From assembly GCA_015999985.1 (NCBI GenBank), contig JAECRA010000019.1, positions 1 through 64,000 on the forward strand: a stretch of 64,000 nt of DNA, in the 5' to 3' direction. The position numbers and the translations under genes were made by a program. The stretch comes from Comamonadaceae bacterium (lineage in GTDB: Bacteria > Pseudomonadota > Gammaproteobacteria > Burkholderiales > Burkholderiaceae_C). The notes under the pieces are model-generated. The model did not search any database, was not told the origin of the DNA, and saw only the letters and a list, made by a program, of their open reading frames with translations. Every line of letters begins with the position of its first letter. Positions within the stretch are counted from its first letter, which is position 1. Positions 8,941-18,490 of this stretch are shown in pieces.

Positions 8941-9228
8941 TTGCTCGTTCTGCCTGCTGAACTGACATCTGCGCAGGCGCAGCCGTGCCTTAACATGCTG
9001 TTAAAAGCAGCTCGAGCCGAGTCGAGTGACGAAGTCTTGGTGGATGCCACAGCGCTTGTGAAATTCGATTCGTCCGCGCTGGCAGTTTTGTTGGAGTGCA
9101 GGCGTCAAGGCTTTCATGACGGCAAAACCTTGGCGGTCCAGGGATTGGCTCCTCGTCTCCGCGAGTTGGCTGAGTTATACGGTGTTTCCGCTTTACTCCC
9201 GGAGCCTAAGTTGGCTTTGAGTGCGTGA
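8941..9228 (+). CDS. mlaB: STAS-domain protein MlaB
   Basis: Small cytoplasmic STAS-domain subunit that binds and stabilises MlaF. The start is TTG at 8941 with AGGA seven bases before it. 95 residues with the STAS core VDATALVKFDSSALAVLLECRRQG and LAPRLRELAELYGV. Short and divergent like other MlaB proteins; assignment rests largely on its position as last gene of the mla operon. Confidence 0.88.
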   Translation: MLVLPAELTSAQAQPCLNMLLKAARAESSDEVLVDATALVKFDSSALAVLLECRRQGFHDGKTLAVQGLAPRLRELAELYGVSALLPEPKLALSA

Positions 9229-9349
9229 AAATGAGTATTCGAGTCGTCGATTCCTTCAGCGCGCAAACACCGCTTAGACAGTGCTGATTGGGTGAGCGGG
9301 CGGGGGCAGCCGATTCCACACCGCGTCAGCTCTGGAGCGACTTTTTCTT

Positions 9350-9372
9350 AGTGCCGGCTTATCGGCACTTAT
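9350..9372. repeat. Hairpin in the gap after mlaB
   Basis: Inverted repeat agtgccg / cggcact with a 6-base spacer, in the 250-bp gap between mlaB and the second serine hydrolase. A run of T precedes rather than follows it on the plus strand. It may end mla transcription, but a standard terminator shape is missing. Confidence 0.35.
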
Positions 9373-9480
9373 GCGCCATGCCCTGTACAACCGCCTAATC
9401 GCAATTGCGCGCGTGAGGTGGACCGCATAATGCGATGAGCCTATCTTCGCATTCTCGCTCCTTGAGGCGAGTTCCAGAGC

Positions 9481-11373
9481 ATGACCATGATCAGACGTAC
9501 GATCCTCACCCCTCTATCGTTCGGCACCGGGCGACGTCAATTTCTGGGAGCGGCCGGCGCGGGTATGCTGGCCGCCAGCTTGCCAGGCTGCAGCACCCCC
9601 GTCGGCGTGCCGCCTTCCTACGAGAACACCATTGGTTGGGCGCAAAAAAGCATCACCCAAGTCATGGGTGAACAAGCTGATGCGGCAGCTATTTCTGTCG
9701 CGCTGCTCAAGCGTGACAGCGTTGTATGGCAGCAAGCCTTTGGCATGGCTTCGACGATGGGCAATCAGCCCGCAACCACCCGTACGCGCTTTAACATAGG
9801 CTCGGTTTCGAAGGTTTTTGCGGGTCTTGCAGGTGTGATTCTCCAGGACCGCCAACTGATCGACCTTGATGCACCGATCAGCCGCTATCTCCCTGGCTTC
9901 AAGATGCTGTCGCCGGAATATCGACGCATCACCTCCCGGCATCTGTTGTCTCATTCCTCCGGACTGCCCGGTACCAACGGCAGAAACCTCTTTTCTTTCG
10001 CGCCCATAGCCGGCTATGCAGCAGACACCGAGCGCGAACTTGCGAACGCGCATCTAAAGCATTTGCCTGGACAACTGGCCGTGTACTGCAATGACGGATT
10101 CACCATGTTTGAACAGGTGGTGCTGGCAGTCACCGGCCAGGCGTATGCAGATTTTGTCGAGCAGCACATTCTCAAGCCTTTGAAAATGAACGACTCCGGC
10201 TTCCTGCGCGCTGCTAAGCCCGTCGGAGAGTTCGCCTATCCGCGCTATGAAGGCAAGCAATACCCTCTCGAGTTCGTCAATGCGTTCGCAACGGGCGGGC
10301 TGAGCTCCACACCTTCCGACATGATGAACCTCGCTCGAATGTTCCTGGGGGGCGGCGTGTTCCAGGGCACCCGAATCGTCTCTGCGGCCGGCCTAGCGGC
10401 CATGGGGACCGATCAGACCCAAAATCTGCAGATCAATCCTTCGCCGGAATGGCGTTGGGGCCTTGGCTGGGACAGTGTGCGGCAACCAGGGCTGGCTCAT
10501 GCCAACATCTTTGCCTGGGAAAAAAATGGCGGAACGGCTTTTTTCTCCACGGAGTTCTTTGTATTGCCAGACGCTCAGATGGGATTGCTGCTGACTGGCA
10601 ATTCTGCATACGGCGGAAAAGCGCTTGCGATTGCAGAGGGCATCTTGCTGCGCGCATTGCAAGAGGAGGGGACCCTCGCAGCGCTTCCTCCGACGGTGGT
10701 GACCACCGTGCCTGGTCTGGCGACCCCTGCCAACGCGGGAGAAGTGGCTGGGATATATGGCAATTACAAGGCACCAATTCAGGTCGGTTTGGACAGGGAT
10801 GGTGGCCTCACGCTCAATCAATGGAACGGCCAGGAATGGGTCCCGTTTTTGAAGGACACTCCCCGTCTTCAGTACCGCAACGACGGTTGGTGGTGGACTG
10901 ACAATGGTTCGCTGCCGAGCTTTCGCTTCTCTGAAGCTTCGGGTACTGATGCGTCCGGCAAGGCGATTCGTTTCCGTTACCTGATCCAGCGTGTACTTCC
11001 AGGCGCAGGTCTAGGGCGAATTACCTTGCCGATTGCCCAGCAACTGGAGCCGTTGCCGGCACTTTCTGCTGCTTGGCAAGCCAGATTGAAAAGTAAGTGG
11101 TCACCGACTAACGAGTCCGCTGAAGCAGTGTCCTGGGCCGTGACTGACGACATGCGGGTAACCGTGGGCACACTTGCCGAACTGCCTGGGTACGTGCTGT
11201 TTGGGGGTGCTGACATGGGTTACCAGCTACTTACCCCCTTGGCAGATGACCGTGCAGGCCCCTCGGTGAAGATTTCGGTCAATCATGGGCGAGATCTGAA
11301 CGAAATCAATTTCACGACTCAAAACGGCGCGTCTCTGTTGCAAACGGGCAGTCTGCTTTTCAAACAAGTGTGA
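9481..11373 (+). CDS. Serine hydrolase, class C beta-lactamase family, Tat-type lipoprotein
   Basis: Second exported serine hydrolase of the class C beta-lactamase fold in the window, 630 residues. The signal has GRRQFLG (RR at 18-19), a hydrophobic core and lipobox SLPGC with Cys37, as in Tat-exported lipoproteins. Catalytic motifs are Ser108-V-S-Lys111 and Tyr202-C-Asn204; a K-N-G-G segment near 345 sits where the third motif is expected. About 250 C-terminal residues form an additional region of beta-rich character. It lies between mlaB and the ABC exporter pair, genes more often adjacent in relatives (inference), so it may be an insertion. Substrate unknown. Confidence 0.88.
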   Translation: MTMIRRTILTPLSFGTGRRQFLGAAGAGMLAASLPGCSTPVGVPPSYENTIGWAQKSITQVMGEQADAAAISVALLKRDSVVWQQAFGMASTMGNQPATTRTRFNIGSVSKVFAGLAGVILQDRQLIDLDAPISRYLPGFKMLSPEYRRITSRHLLSHSSGLPGTNGRNLFSFAPIAGYAADTERELANAHLKHLPGQLAVYCNDGFTMFEQVVLAVTGQAYADFVEQHILKPLKMNDSGFLRAAKPVGEFAYPRYEGKQYPLEFVNAFATGGLSSTPSDMMNLARMFLGGGVFQGTRIVSAAGLAAMGTDQTQNLQINPSPEWRWGLGWDSVRQPGLAHANIFAWEKNGGTAFFSTEFFVLPDAQMGLLLTGNSAYGGKALAIAEGILLRALQEEGTLAALPPTVVTTVPGLATPANAGEVAGIYGNYKAPIQVGLDRDGGLTLNQWNGQEWVPFLKDTPRLQYRNDGWWWTDNGSLPSFRFSEASGTDASGKAIRFRYLIQRVLPGAGLGRITLPIAQQLEPLPALSAAWQARLKSKWSPTNESAEAVSWAVTDDMRVTVGTLAELPGYVLFGGADMGYQLLTPLADDRAGPSVKISVNHGRDLNEINFTTQNGASLLQTGSLLFKQV

Positions 11374-11465
11374 ACTTCAAGCACAGATTCACGCACTTGT
11401 AGCCTGGAGGTTGGGGCTGATCGCACGCCGATACGCTCAAACACGTAAAATCAAGGGTTAAGCTT

Positions 11466-12428
11466 ATGCCCGCTATATCAATCCAGTCGGTCTCGAAGGT
11501 CTACGAGGCCTCCGGTCGACCCGGCTCATCTCCTCTCAAAGCGCTTGATAACGTCAGCTTCGATATCGAAGAAGGCGAATTTTTCGGCCTGCTCGGTCCC
11601 AATGGTGCCGGTAAAACCAGCTTGATCTCCATCCTGGCTGGCCTTGCGCGAGCCAGCAGCGGAAGCATCAAAGTCCACGGCTTTGATGTCAGGCAGGATT
11701 TTGTCCAGGCGCGCCGTCATTTGGGAATCGTTCCCCAGGAATTGGTCTTCGATCCATTTTTTACCGTGCGCGAAGCGCTGGTTTTCCAGTCCGGCTATTT
11801 CGGTCTCCACCGTAATGGTGCCTGGATCGATGAACTCCTTCAAGGACTGGGTCTGACTGACAAGGCTGGTGCCAACATGAGGCAGCTCTCGGGCGGCATG
11901 AAGCGCCGCGTGTTGGTGGCGCAGGCCCTGGTGCACAAACCCCCTGTCATCGTGCTCGACGAACCGACTGCGGGTGTCGATGTCGAGTTGCGCCAGACAC
12001 TCTGGCAGTTCGTCGCTGAACTCAACCGGCGTGGACACACTGTTCTGTTGACCACTCACTATCTGGAAGAGGCCGAAGCTCTGTGCTCGCGGCTGGCCAT
12101 GCTCAAGAAGGGGCGGGTGATCGCACTAGAAAAAACCAGCACTTTGCTTAGCAACGCGACGTCCAACGTGCTGCACTTCAAGACGGACAGCCCACTGCCG
12201 GAGCACCTGGCAAGACTGGCACGAGTCACTGGCCGCATTGTGGAAATGCCAGCCGATGGTCCTGCGGCCATCGAACGCCATCTTGCAGCGTTGCGAGAGG
12301 CTGGGGTAGCGGCCGAAGACGTCGAAATTCGCAAGGCGGATCTGGAAGATGTGTTTATCGAACTCATGAACGGGGCCCCGGAGACCGGCGTCACAGAAGC
12401 CGGCTTGGCGGAGGCGGCCACTGTATGA
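11466..12428 (+). CDS. ABC-2 type exporter ATP-binding protein (YadG-like)
   Basis: Cytoplasmic ATPase of an ABC-2 exporter resembling E. coli YadG or NodI. Walker A GPNGAGKTS at 44-52, Q-loop around Gln91, signature LSGGM at 141-145, Walker B with Asp165-Glu166, and TTHYLEEAE switch region. The ~90-residue C-terminal extension is typical of the DrrA/YadG group. The stop overlaps the next start by ATGA. The pair commonly sits between mla and murA in Burkholderiales; the transported substrate is not known. Confidence 0.92.
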   Translation: MPAISIQSVSKVYEASGRPGSSPLKALDNVSFDIEEGEFFGLLGPNGAGKTSLISILAGLARASSGSIKVHGFDVRQDFVQARRHLGIVPQELVFDPFFTVREALVFQSGYFGLHRNGAWIDELLQGLGLTDKAGANMRQLSGGMKRRVLVAQALVHKPPVIVLDEPTAGVDVELRQTLWQFVAELNRRGHTVLLTTHYLEEAEALCSRLAMLKKGRVIALEKTSTLLSNATSNVLHFKTDSPLPEHLARLARVTGRIVEMPADGPAAIERHLAALREAGVAAEDVEIRKADLEDVFIELMNGAPETGVTEAGLAEAATV

Positions 12429-13252
12429 CCAATTCAGACATTACTCGGCCTGCGTCCATCAAAGTTTCTCCGCATCTCGAGGCCGTGCCAGCGCCCAATG
12501 ATGGGTGGAAGATGCTCCTCAAAAAGGAAGTGCTGCGGTTTTGGCGCGTAGCATTTCAGACCATTGCTGCGCCGGTCCTCACAGCGGTGCTCTACCTGCT
12601 GATCTTCGGGCATGTGATGAGCGACCGGGTGCAGGTCTACCCCGGCGTGAGCTACGTGGCATTTCTGGTGCCTGGCCTCGTGATGATGAGCATGCTGCAA
12701 AACGCATTTGCCAACAGCGCGTCCAGCCTGGTGCAAAGCAAGATCATGGGCAATCTTGTGTTCGTGCTGCTGACTCCCCTGGGGCCTTGGCATTGGTTCA
12801 TCGCCTACGTCGGCGCGGCCATTTTGCGCGGCCTGCTGGTGGGTACCGGTGTGTATCTCATCACGCTGTTCTATGCGCCTGCACAGGCGGCGGCACCAGT
12901 CTGGATCTTCGTATTCGCGTTCCTGGGCACGTCGCTGATGGGGGTGCTGGGTTTACTCGCGGGCCTGTGGGCAGACAAGTTCGACCAAATGGCGGTCTTC
13001 CAGAACTTTGTGATCATGCCCATGACCTTTCTGGCGGGTGTCTTCTATTCCATTCATTCCCTGCCGGGGGTTTGGCAGAAACTCAGCCATTTCAATCCGT
13101 TTTTCTACATGATTGATGGATTCAGGTACGGTTTCTTTGGTGTGAGCGACGTTTCCCCCTGGCTGAGCCTGGCGGTCTCTGGGGCCAGCTGCCTCGGCGT
13201 TGCGCTGTTGACGCTCCATCTCCTGAAAATCGGATACAAATTAAGAGGCTGA
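12425..13252 (+). CDS. ABC-2 type exporter permease (YadH-like)
   Basis: Inner-membrane permease (ABC2_membrane, PF01061) partnering the preceding ATPase. 275 residues with about six hydrophobic spans; the conserved FLVPGLVMMSMLQNAFANSA and AGVFYSIHSLPGVWQ stretches are family hallmarks. The polar N-terminal ~30 residues are cytoplasmic. The 4-bp overlap with the ATPase gene indicates coupled expression. Confidence 0.92.
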   Translation: MTNSDITRPASIKVSPHLEAVPAPNDGWKMLLKKEVLRFWRVAFQTIAAPVLTAVLYLLIFGHVMSDRVQVYPGVSYVAFLVPGLVMMSMLQNAFANSASSLVQSKIMGNLVFVLLTPLGPWHWFIAYVGAAILRGLLVGTGVYLITLFYAPAQAAAPVWIFVFAFLGTSLMGVLGLLAGLWADKFDQMAVFQNFVIMPMTFLAGVFYSIHSLPGVWQKLSHFNPFFYMIDGFRYGFFGVSDVSPWLSLAVSGASCLGVALLTLHLLKIGYKLRG

Positions 13253-13334
13253 AGACGCGCTGGAGTCTCGAAACTCGAACTCCGGTGCGTGACAAGGTGG
13301 TATTTTTCCGCCTCGACGCTATTCAACCAAGATC

Positions 13335-13577
13335 ATGACTGCGCAAGAACTCCAATCCATCATTGCCGCCGGCCTGCCGTGCGAGCACCTCAGCGTTGAA
13401 GGCGACGGACGCCACTGGTTCGCGACCATTGTCTCGTCTGCCTTCGAAGGCCTGCGCCCTATCGCACGCCATCAGCGTGTGTATGCTGCCCTTGGCGATC
13501 GCATGAAGACCGATGAGGTACATGCCTTGTCAATGAAAACGCTCACACCCACCGAATATCAAAAAAATCCTGCATGA
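13335..13577 (+). CDS. BolA family protein (IbaG-like)
   Basis: Small cytoplasmic BolA/IbaG-type protein (80 residues), a partner of monothiol glutaredoxins in iron-sulfur cluster handling. The BolA core is seen in [40 protein letters not shown], ending in the conserved [10 protein letters not shown]. It sits one base before murA, the same neighbourhood as ibaG-murA in E. coli. Confidence 0.93.
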   Translation: MTAQELQSIIAAGLPCEHLSVEGDGRHWFATIVSSAFEGLRPIARHQRVYAALGDRMKTDEVHALSMKTLTPTEYQKNPA

Positions 13578-13578
13578 C

Positions 13579-14886
13579 ATGGACAAATTGCTGATCCGCG
13601 GAGGCCGGCCACTTCGGGGCGAGGTCGTGATTTCCGGCGCAAAGAATGCTGCATTGCCCGAAATGTGCGCAGCGCTACTGACCGAAGAACCTGTAGTGCT
13701 GACCAACGTGCCGCGCCTTCAGGACGTGCGCACCATGCGTAAACTGCTCGACAACATGGGTTGCGTGACCGAAACCCAAGGCGAGCGGGGCGGTATGACC
13801 TTCAATGCCGGAGGGGCCATCACTCCTGAGGCGCCGTACGAATTGGTCAAGACCATGCGCGCCTCCGTACTGGCCTTGGGGCCTTTGCTGACGCGATTTG
13901 GACGTGCCAAGGTTTCCTTGCCCGGTGGCTGTGCCATTGGTTCGAGGCCTGTAGACCAGCACATCAAAGGTCTGCAGGCCATGGGCGCTGAGATCGATGT
14001 GGAGCACGGCTACATGCTGGCGCGTTTGCCAGAAGGCCGCACGCGCCTGAAGGGCGCACGTATCACCACCGATATGGTGACCGTGACAGGCACGGAAAAC
14101 TTTCTCATGGCTGCCACCCTCGCGGAGGGTGAGACTGTGCTGGAAAATGCTGCGCAGGAGCCAGAGATCACCGATCTCGCCGAGATGCTTATCAAGATGG
14201 GGGCGCGCATTGAGGGCCACGGCACCAGCCGCATTCGTATCGTCGGCGTTGAGAAACTGCATGGCTGCACGCATGAGGTGGTGGCCGACCGCATAGAGGC
14301 CGGCACCTTCCTGTGTGCCGTAGCAGCCACGGGAGGCGAAGCAACTTTGAACAACGCTTGCGCCCACCATCTGGATGCCGTGATCGAAAAGCTCCGTGAC
14401 GCCGGTGCCGAGATCGAGGCGTTGGGAGGCCCCGATTGCGAGGGCGGACCCAAAGCACACGCCATTACGATCCGCAGCCTCGGTGGCAGAGCGCTGAAGG
14501 CCCAGAGCTTTCGCACCAGCGAATATCCGGGCTTTCCAACCGACATGCAGGCGCAGTTCATGACACTCAATTGTGTGGCTGCCGGCTCCAGCATGGTCAG
14601 TGAGACCATCTTCGAAAACCGGTTCATGCACGTCAACGAACTGACGCGGCTGGGCGCAGCTATTCACGTGGACGGTAGATCCGCCATGATCGACGGTGTG
14701 CAAAACCTGTCCGGCGCCAGCGTCATGGCAACTGACCTGCGCGCTTCTGCCAGCTTGGTCATTGCCGGGCTGGTGGCCGAGGGCGAAACCATGATCGACC
14801 GCATCTATCACCTCGACCGCGGCTACGACCAGATGGAAGAAAAGCTGCGCTTGATCGGGGCGGATATTCAGAGAGTCCAGTCATGA
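13579..14886 (+). CDS. murA: UDP-N-acetylglucosamine 1-carboxyvinyltransferase
   Basis: First committed step of peptidoglycan synthesis: transfers enolpyruvate from PEP to UDP-GlcNAc in the cytoplasm. 435 residues, normal length. Lys22-Asn23 of the GAKNAA motif and the loop [12 protein letters not shown] with catalytic Cys118 (fosfomycin target) are present. The stop overlaps hisG by ATGA, so murA and hisGD appear co-transcribed. Confidence 0.98.
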   Translation: MDKLLIRGGRPLRGEVVISGAKNAALPEMCAALLTEEPVVLTNVPRLQDVRTMRKLLDNMGCVTETQGERGGMTFNAGGAITPEAPYELVKTMRASVLALGPLLTRFGRAKVSLPGGCAIGSRPVDQHIKGLQAMGAEIDVEHGYMLARLPEGRTRLKGARITTDMVTVTGTENFLMAATLAEGETVLENAAQEPEITDLAEMLIKMGARIEGHGTSRIRIVGVEKLHGCTHEVVADRIEAGTFLCAVAATGGEATLNNACAHHLDAVIEKLRDAGAEIEALGGPDCEGGPKAHAITIRSLGGRALKAQSFRTSEYPGFPTDMQAQFMTLNCVAAGSSMVSETIFENRFMHVNELTRLGAAIHVDGRSAMIDGVQNLSGASVMATDLRASASLVIAGLVAEGETMIDRIYHLDRGYDQMEEKLRLIGADIQRVQS

Positions 14887-15536
14887 TTACCCTCGCGTTA
14901 TCCAAGGGCCGGATCTTTGAGGAAACGCTGCCGCTTCTGGCTGCCGCGGGCATCGAAGTACTCGAAGATCCTGAAAAGTCCAGGAAACTCATCCTTCCGA
15001 CCAATCAGGAAGGTGTTCGCGTGGTGCTGGTTCGTGCCACCGATGTGCCTACTTATGTGGAATACGGCGGAGCCGATATCGGCGTGACTGGTAAGGACGT
15101 GTTGATCGAGCATGGTGGCGCGGGGCTGTACCAGCCCTTGGATCTGCGGATTGCGCAATGCCACATGGCCGTCGCTGCCCCTGCCGGTTTTGATTACCTG
15201 CGCGCTGTCCGCCAAGGCAGCCGCATCACCGTGGCGACCAAGTACACCGCTATTGCCCGCAATTTTTTTGCAGACAAGGGCGTTCACGTTGACCTGATCA
15301 AGCTCTATGGCAGCATGGAGTTGGCTCCTTTGACCGGCATGGCTGACGCCATTGTCGATCTGGTGAGTACGGGCAAGACGCTCAAGGCCAACAATCTGGT
15401 AGAGGTCGAGCACATCATGGATATCAGCTCGCGTCTGGTGGTCAACCAGGCGGCACTCAAGCTCAAGACTGCACCCATTCGCCGCATCATCGATTCTTTT
15501 GCTGCGGCCGTAGGCCCAGTTGTTGTCCCCGCCTGA
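14883..15536 (+). CDS. hisG: ATP phosphoribosyltransferase, short form
   Basis: First enzyme of histidine biosynthesis, condensing ATP and PRPP. 217 residues: the short HisG form lacking the C-terminal regulatory domain, which works as a hetero-octamer with HisZ. No hisZ is seen in this window. Motifs [26 protein letters not shown] and the PRPP-binding [18 protein letters not shown] are present. Starts inside the murA stop (ATGA), leaving no room for a separate his leader. Confidence 0.97.
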   Translation: MITLALSKGRIFEETLPLLAAAGIEVLEDPEKSRKLILPTNQEGVRVVLVRATDVPTYVEYGGADIGVTGKDVLIEHGGAGLYQPLDLRIAQCHMAVAAPAGFDYLRAVRQGSRITVATKYTAIARNFFADKGVHVDLIKLYGSMELAPLTGMADAIVDLVSTGKTLKANNLVEVEHIMDISSRLVVNQAALKLKTAPIRRIIDSFAAAVGPVVVPA

Positions 15537-15562
15537 CGGAGTTCAAAAGGAGCTTCCAAACC

Positions 15563-16882
15563 ATGACTTTCATCGCTGTCCCTGCTCGTTTGTCCACCAC
15601 CAGCGCCGATTTCGAGCAGCAATTTGCTGCTCGCCTGCATTGGAGTGATGAGCAGGATGCGGCCATCGAAGATCGGGTGAAGGAAATCCTTGCTGATGTG
15701 CGGACTCGCGGCGACGCTGCGGTGCTGGAATACACGGCAAGGTTTGACCATCTGGCAGAAATCAGCATGGCTGGGCTTGAACTGAAGCCTGACGAACTGA
15801 AGGCGGCGTTCGAGAGTTTGCCAGCGGTTCAGCGGGAAGCCTTGGAGGTTGCGGCCGCGCGCATCCGGCGCTACCACGAGTGGCAGAAACGCCAGGGTGG
15901 AGAAACAGCCACTTACCGTGATGAAGACGGAACCCTGCTAGGGCAGAAAATCACTCCTCTGGACCGAGTGGGCATCTATGTACCGGGGGGCAAGGCAGCC
16001 TACCCCAGCAGCCTGCTGATGAACGCCATTCCTGCACATGTGGCCGGTGTGGGAGAGATTGTGATGGTCGTGCCAACCCCCCGAGGTGAGAAAAACCCGC
16101 TGGTGCTTGCTGCGGCCTACGTCGCTGGGGTCAGCCGTGCTTTCACCATCGGAGGCGCGCAAGCTGTGGCGGCGCTGGCGTATGGCACAGCGACAGTGCC
16201 CAAAGTGGACAAGATCACTGGCCCCGGAAACGCCTACGTGGCCAGCGCCAAAAAGCATGTCTTTGGCACTGTGGGCATCGACATGATCGCCGGGCCAAGC
16301 GAAATCCTGGTGTTGGCTGATGGCAGCACCCGACCTGATTGGGTGGCTATGGATCTGTTCAGCCAGGCAGAGCACGATGAGCTGGCTCAGAGCATTCTGC
16401 TGAGCCCGGACGCGGCCTACATAGACGCCGTACAGCGCGAGATAGACCGTTTGCTTCCGACCATGCCTCGCGCTGAAATCATTGCCAAGAGCCTCACCGG
16501 CCGTGGCGCCTTGATACACACGCGCAGTATGGAAGAGGCGTGTGAGATCAGCAACCGCATCGCTCCAGAACACCTGGAAGTCAGCAGCAATGATCCGCAT
16601 CGCTGGGAGCCGCTGCTGAGGCATGCTGGCGCCATTTTCCTGGGGGCGTATACCAGCGAGTCATTGGGCGACTACTGCGCGGGTCCCAATCACGTGCTGC
16701 CTACCAGCGGTACGGCGCGGTTCTCATCTCCTCTGTCTGTATACGACTTTCAAAAGCGCAGCAGCCTGATTGAGGTCAGCCAGGCCGGTGCTCAGAAGCT
16801 GGGCCGTATCGCTCGTGTCTTGGCCCTGGGAGAGGGTCTGCAGGCCCACGCAGGTGCAGCGGAGATGCGGCTGTCGTCCTGA
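15563..16882 (+). CDS. hisD: Histidinol dehydrogenase
   Basis: Catalyses the last two oxidations from L-histidinol to histidine using NAD and zinc. 439 residues. Characteristic segments: [45 protein letters not shown] and FSQAEHDE with the catalytic Glu-His pair. AAGGAG precedes the ATG; 26 bp after hisG. The his gene run is interrupted after this gene by the CTERM/AraC locus. Confidence 0.98.
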   Translation: MTFIAVPARLSTTSADFEQQFAARLHWSDEQDAAIEDRVKEILADVRTRGDAAVLEYTARFDHLAEISMAGLELKPDELKAAFESLPAVQREALEVAAARIRRYHEWQKRQGGETATYRDEDGTLLGQKITPLDRVGIYVPGGKAAYPSSLLMNAIPAHVAGVGEIVMVVPTPRGEKNPLVLAAAYVAGVSRAFTIGGAQAVAALAYGTATVPKVDKITGPGNAYVASAKKHVFGTVGIDMIAGPSEILVLADGSTRPDWVAMDLFSQAEHDELAQSILLSPDAAYIDAVQREIDRLLPTMPRAEIIAKSLTGRGALIHTRSMEEACEISNRIAPEHLEVSSNDPHRWEPLLRHAGAIFLGAYTSESLGDYCAGPNHVLPTSGTARFSSPLSVYDFQKRSSLIEVSQAGAQKLGRIARVLALGEGLQAHAGAAEMRLSS

Positions 16883-16957
16883 GCTGAGCAGCCACGCAGA
16901 ATGCACAACCGGTGCTGTTGGACTGGCCTTCTTCTGCGGGCAAGCACTTTAAGCGTG

Positions 16958-18190
16958 CTATCCGCGACTACGGATGCGGCGTAGTCCCAAGGCGCCTAAG
17001 CCCAGGCCCAACATCGTCAACATCCACTCGCCAAGCGTCGGCACGGCCGTCACCCCCGCTCCGGAAGGGCCATCGTCATCTCGTACGGTGACGGTCTGCG
17101 GCGTGCCCGCGACTACCCATGAGGGCTCCGCACCCCCGGAGCTGACAGCCACAGTGACCGGCGCTGTACCATCGCCCGGCGTGGTGTTCGGGGTGGCTGA
17201 AATCGTACATGTAGCTTGCGTTTGAAGCTCAGCGAATGCAACGCTTGCGCAATTGGAGCTAAAGCGCGCTGCATCGCCCGTCAAGGTCAGGCCAATGGCA
17301 TAGGCTGAGCGCGGAGGATTGATGACATCAACGGTGCAGGTGGCGCTTTGACCTGCGGTATCGACCAGCGTGGCCGGTGTGCAGGTAACGCGCGCTTCTG
17401 GAATGAGGGGAATCACACCAAACGCCACCGCCTGTGCTTCTGACTGGTCGCCAGGGCTGGGCTCCGTGCCTAGAATGGCGATGATGTTGCTCGGATTGGT
17501 GGTGGTGTGCATCCAGGCTGAGGCAGCGTAGTTTTCTGGCAGCAAGGGTAGGCGGCTTTGAAGCAACACGCTCTTGGGATCGGGATAGCTTGCCAACACA
17601 GTCGCGGCCAGTTGACCTGCCAGGGGCGTCAACTGGACTGGGTCGATCCAGTCGCCGCCGTCCGTGGTGAAACGGATTCCTTCGGTTTGACTATTGCCGA
17701 GGGGGGTGGTTTCCTCTGCATCCACTGCGACCATCTGGAATTGCAGTTCATGCCCGGCTGGATTGGTAAGGACTAATTGATTCAGATTCAGCCGCATGAT
17801 GCCTCCCCGGCTGCGCAGTGCCGGCTCGCGCGCAGCGGTATCGGGGCGGTAGCGCGCCGTCAGTCCAAACGTCGATCCACGGTTCGGTTGTGCGCCCACA
17901 TATGCAGGCAGCGGCCGAGCGCTTAAGGTGCCGTGGTACGTGGCCAAGATGGAGCCGCGTTCAAGGGTAAGAGCCAACTGAGTGCTCACGCCGCTCGGCG
18001 AAGGCACGTCAAACAGAAAGTCCTGCGAATAGCTTGGTCCCGCGCCCGTCATGCCTGAGAAGTCAAGCCATCGAATGACGTCGGCGTTCACAGGCCCATC
18101 AAGTGCCTGATAGGCCTGTGCGGAAGTTTGAGCCTGAGCAAGCGTCCAGGGAAGCAGAAGGCCGGCAAGTGCGAGAAGCTTATGTTTCAT
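16958..18190 (-). CDS. Secreted protein with VPTL-CTERM sorting signal
   Basis: Exported protein of unknown function, 410 residues. The start at 18190 gives a clean signal peptide (KLLALAGLLLPWTLAQAQ); an upstream in-frame start at 18283 would bury it. The C-terminus is VPTLGEW, a hydrophobic helix, then RRIRSRG, i.e. an IPTL-CTERM tail thought to be processed by an exosortase of the XrtH type. The middle is beta-rich, with paired cysteines in TCTPATL, SATCTVDV and QATCTISA, suggesting one or two Ig-like domains. Divergent from the AraC-type gene. Convergent with hisD. Confidence 0.82.
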   Translation of the reverse strand: MKHKLLALAGLLLPWTLAQAQTSAQAYQALDGPVNADVIRWLDFSGMTGAGPSYSQDFLFDVPSPSGVSTQLALTLERGSILATYHGTLSARPLPAYVGAQPNRGSTFGLTARYRPDTAAREPALRSRGGIMRLNLNQLVLTNPAGHELQFQMVAVDAEETTPLGNSQTEGIRFTTDGGDWIDPVQLTPLAGQLAATVLASYPDPKSVLLQSRLPLLPENYAASAWMHTTTNPSNIIAILGTEPSPGDQSEAQAVAFGVIPLIPEARVTCTPATLVDTAGQSATCTVDVINPPRSAYAIGLTLTGDAARFSSNCASVAFAELQTQATCTISATPNTTPGDGTAPVTVAVSSGGAEPSWVVAGTPQTVTVRDDDGPSGAGVTAVPTLGEWMLTMLGLGLGALGLRRIRSRG

Positions 18191-18490
18191 GATCGAAGCG
18201 CTTTTTGAGCTTGAAAGGCGTAGGAGCCGTTTGGGGATGAACTTGCGTGCATCTGCGTTTGCGCACCCATCCATCTTGAGCAAAAAACAAGTGAAGCTTC
18301 CAGAAGCAAAACTTGATTGCCGAGGTCATGGGTGTACGTACCCACTTGCCATCGAAGATAGAACAATGCTGCTTTTTTCGCTTGGACTCCAGTGAACTCC
18401 ATATGGTTTAAAGTGAACTTCTCTGACTATTTATCCGATCCAAAAAAAACTGAACTGGTCAGGTCTGGAAATAAGCAACAAGGGGTCGTC
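18191..18490. promoter_or_regulatory. Divergent control region of CTERM gene and AraC-type gene, with direct repeats
   Basis: This 300-bp interval separates the two divergent starts. It holds the exact direct repeat AGTGAACT at 18391-18398 and 18412-18419, spaced 21 bp start to start (two helical turns), a spacing suited to an AraC-family regulator binding half-sites on one face. A near-palindrome gggtgtacgtaccc lies at 18329-18342. Role of either is inferred. Confidence 0.45.

Noticed and set aside
13675-14811. Long minus-strand open frame (378 codons) opposite murA
   Set aside because: It is a shadow of the GC-rich murA frame; murA has all catalytic motifs and the antisense translation shows no recognisable domain.
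14860-14900. Histidine attenuator or leader peptide before hisG
   Set aside because: hisG overlaps the murA stop codon, so there is no leader region; no run of His codons was seen.
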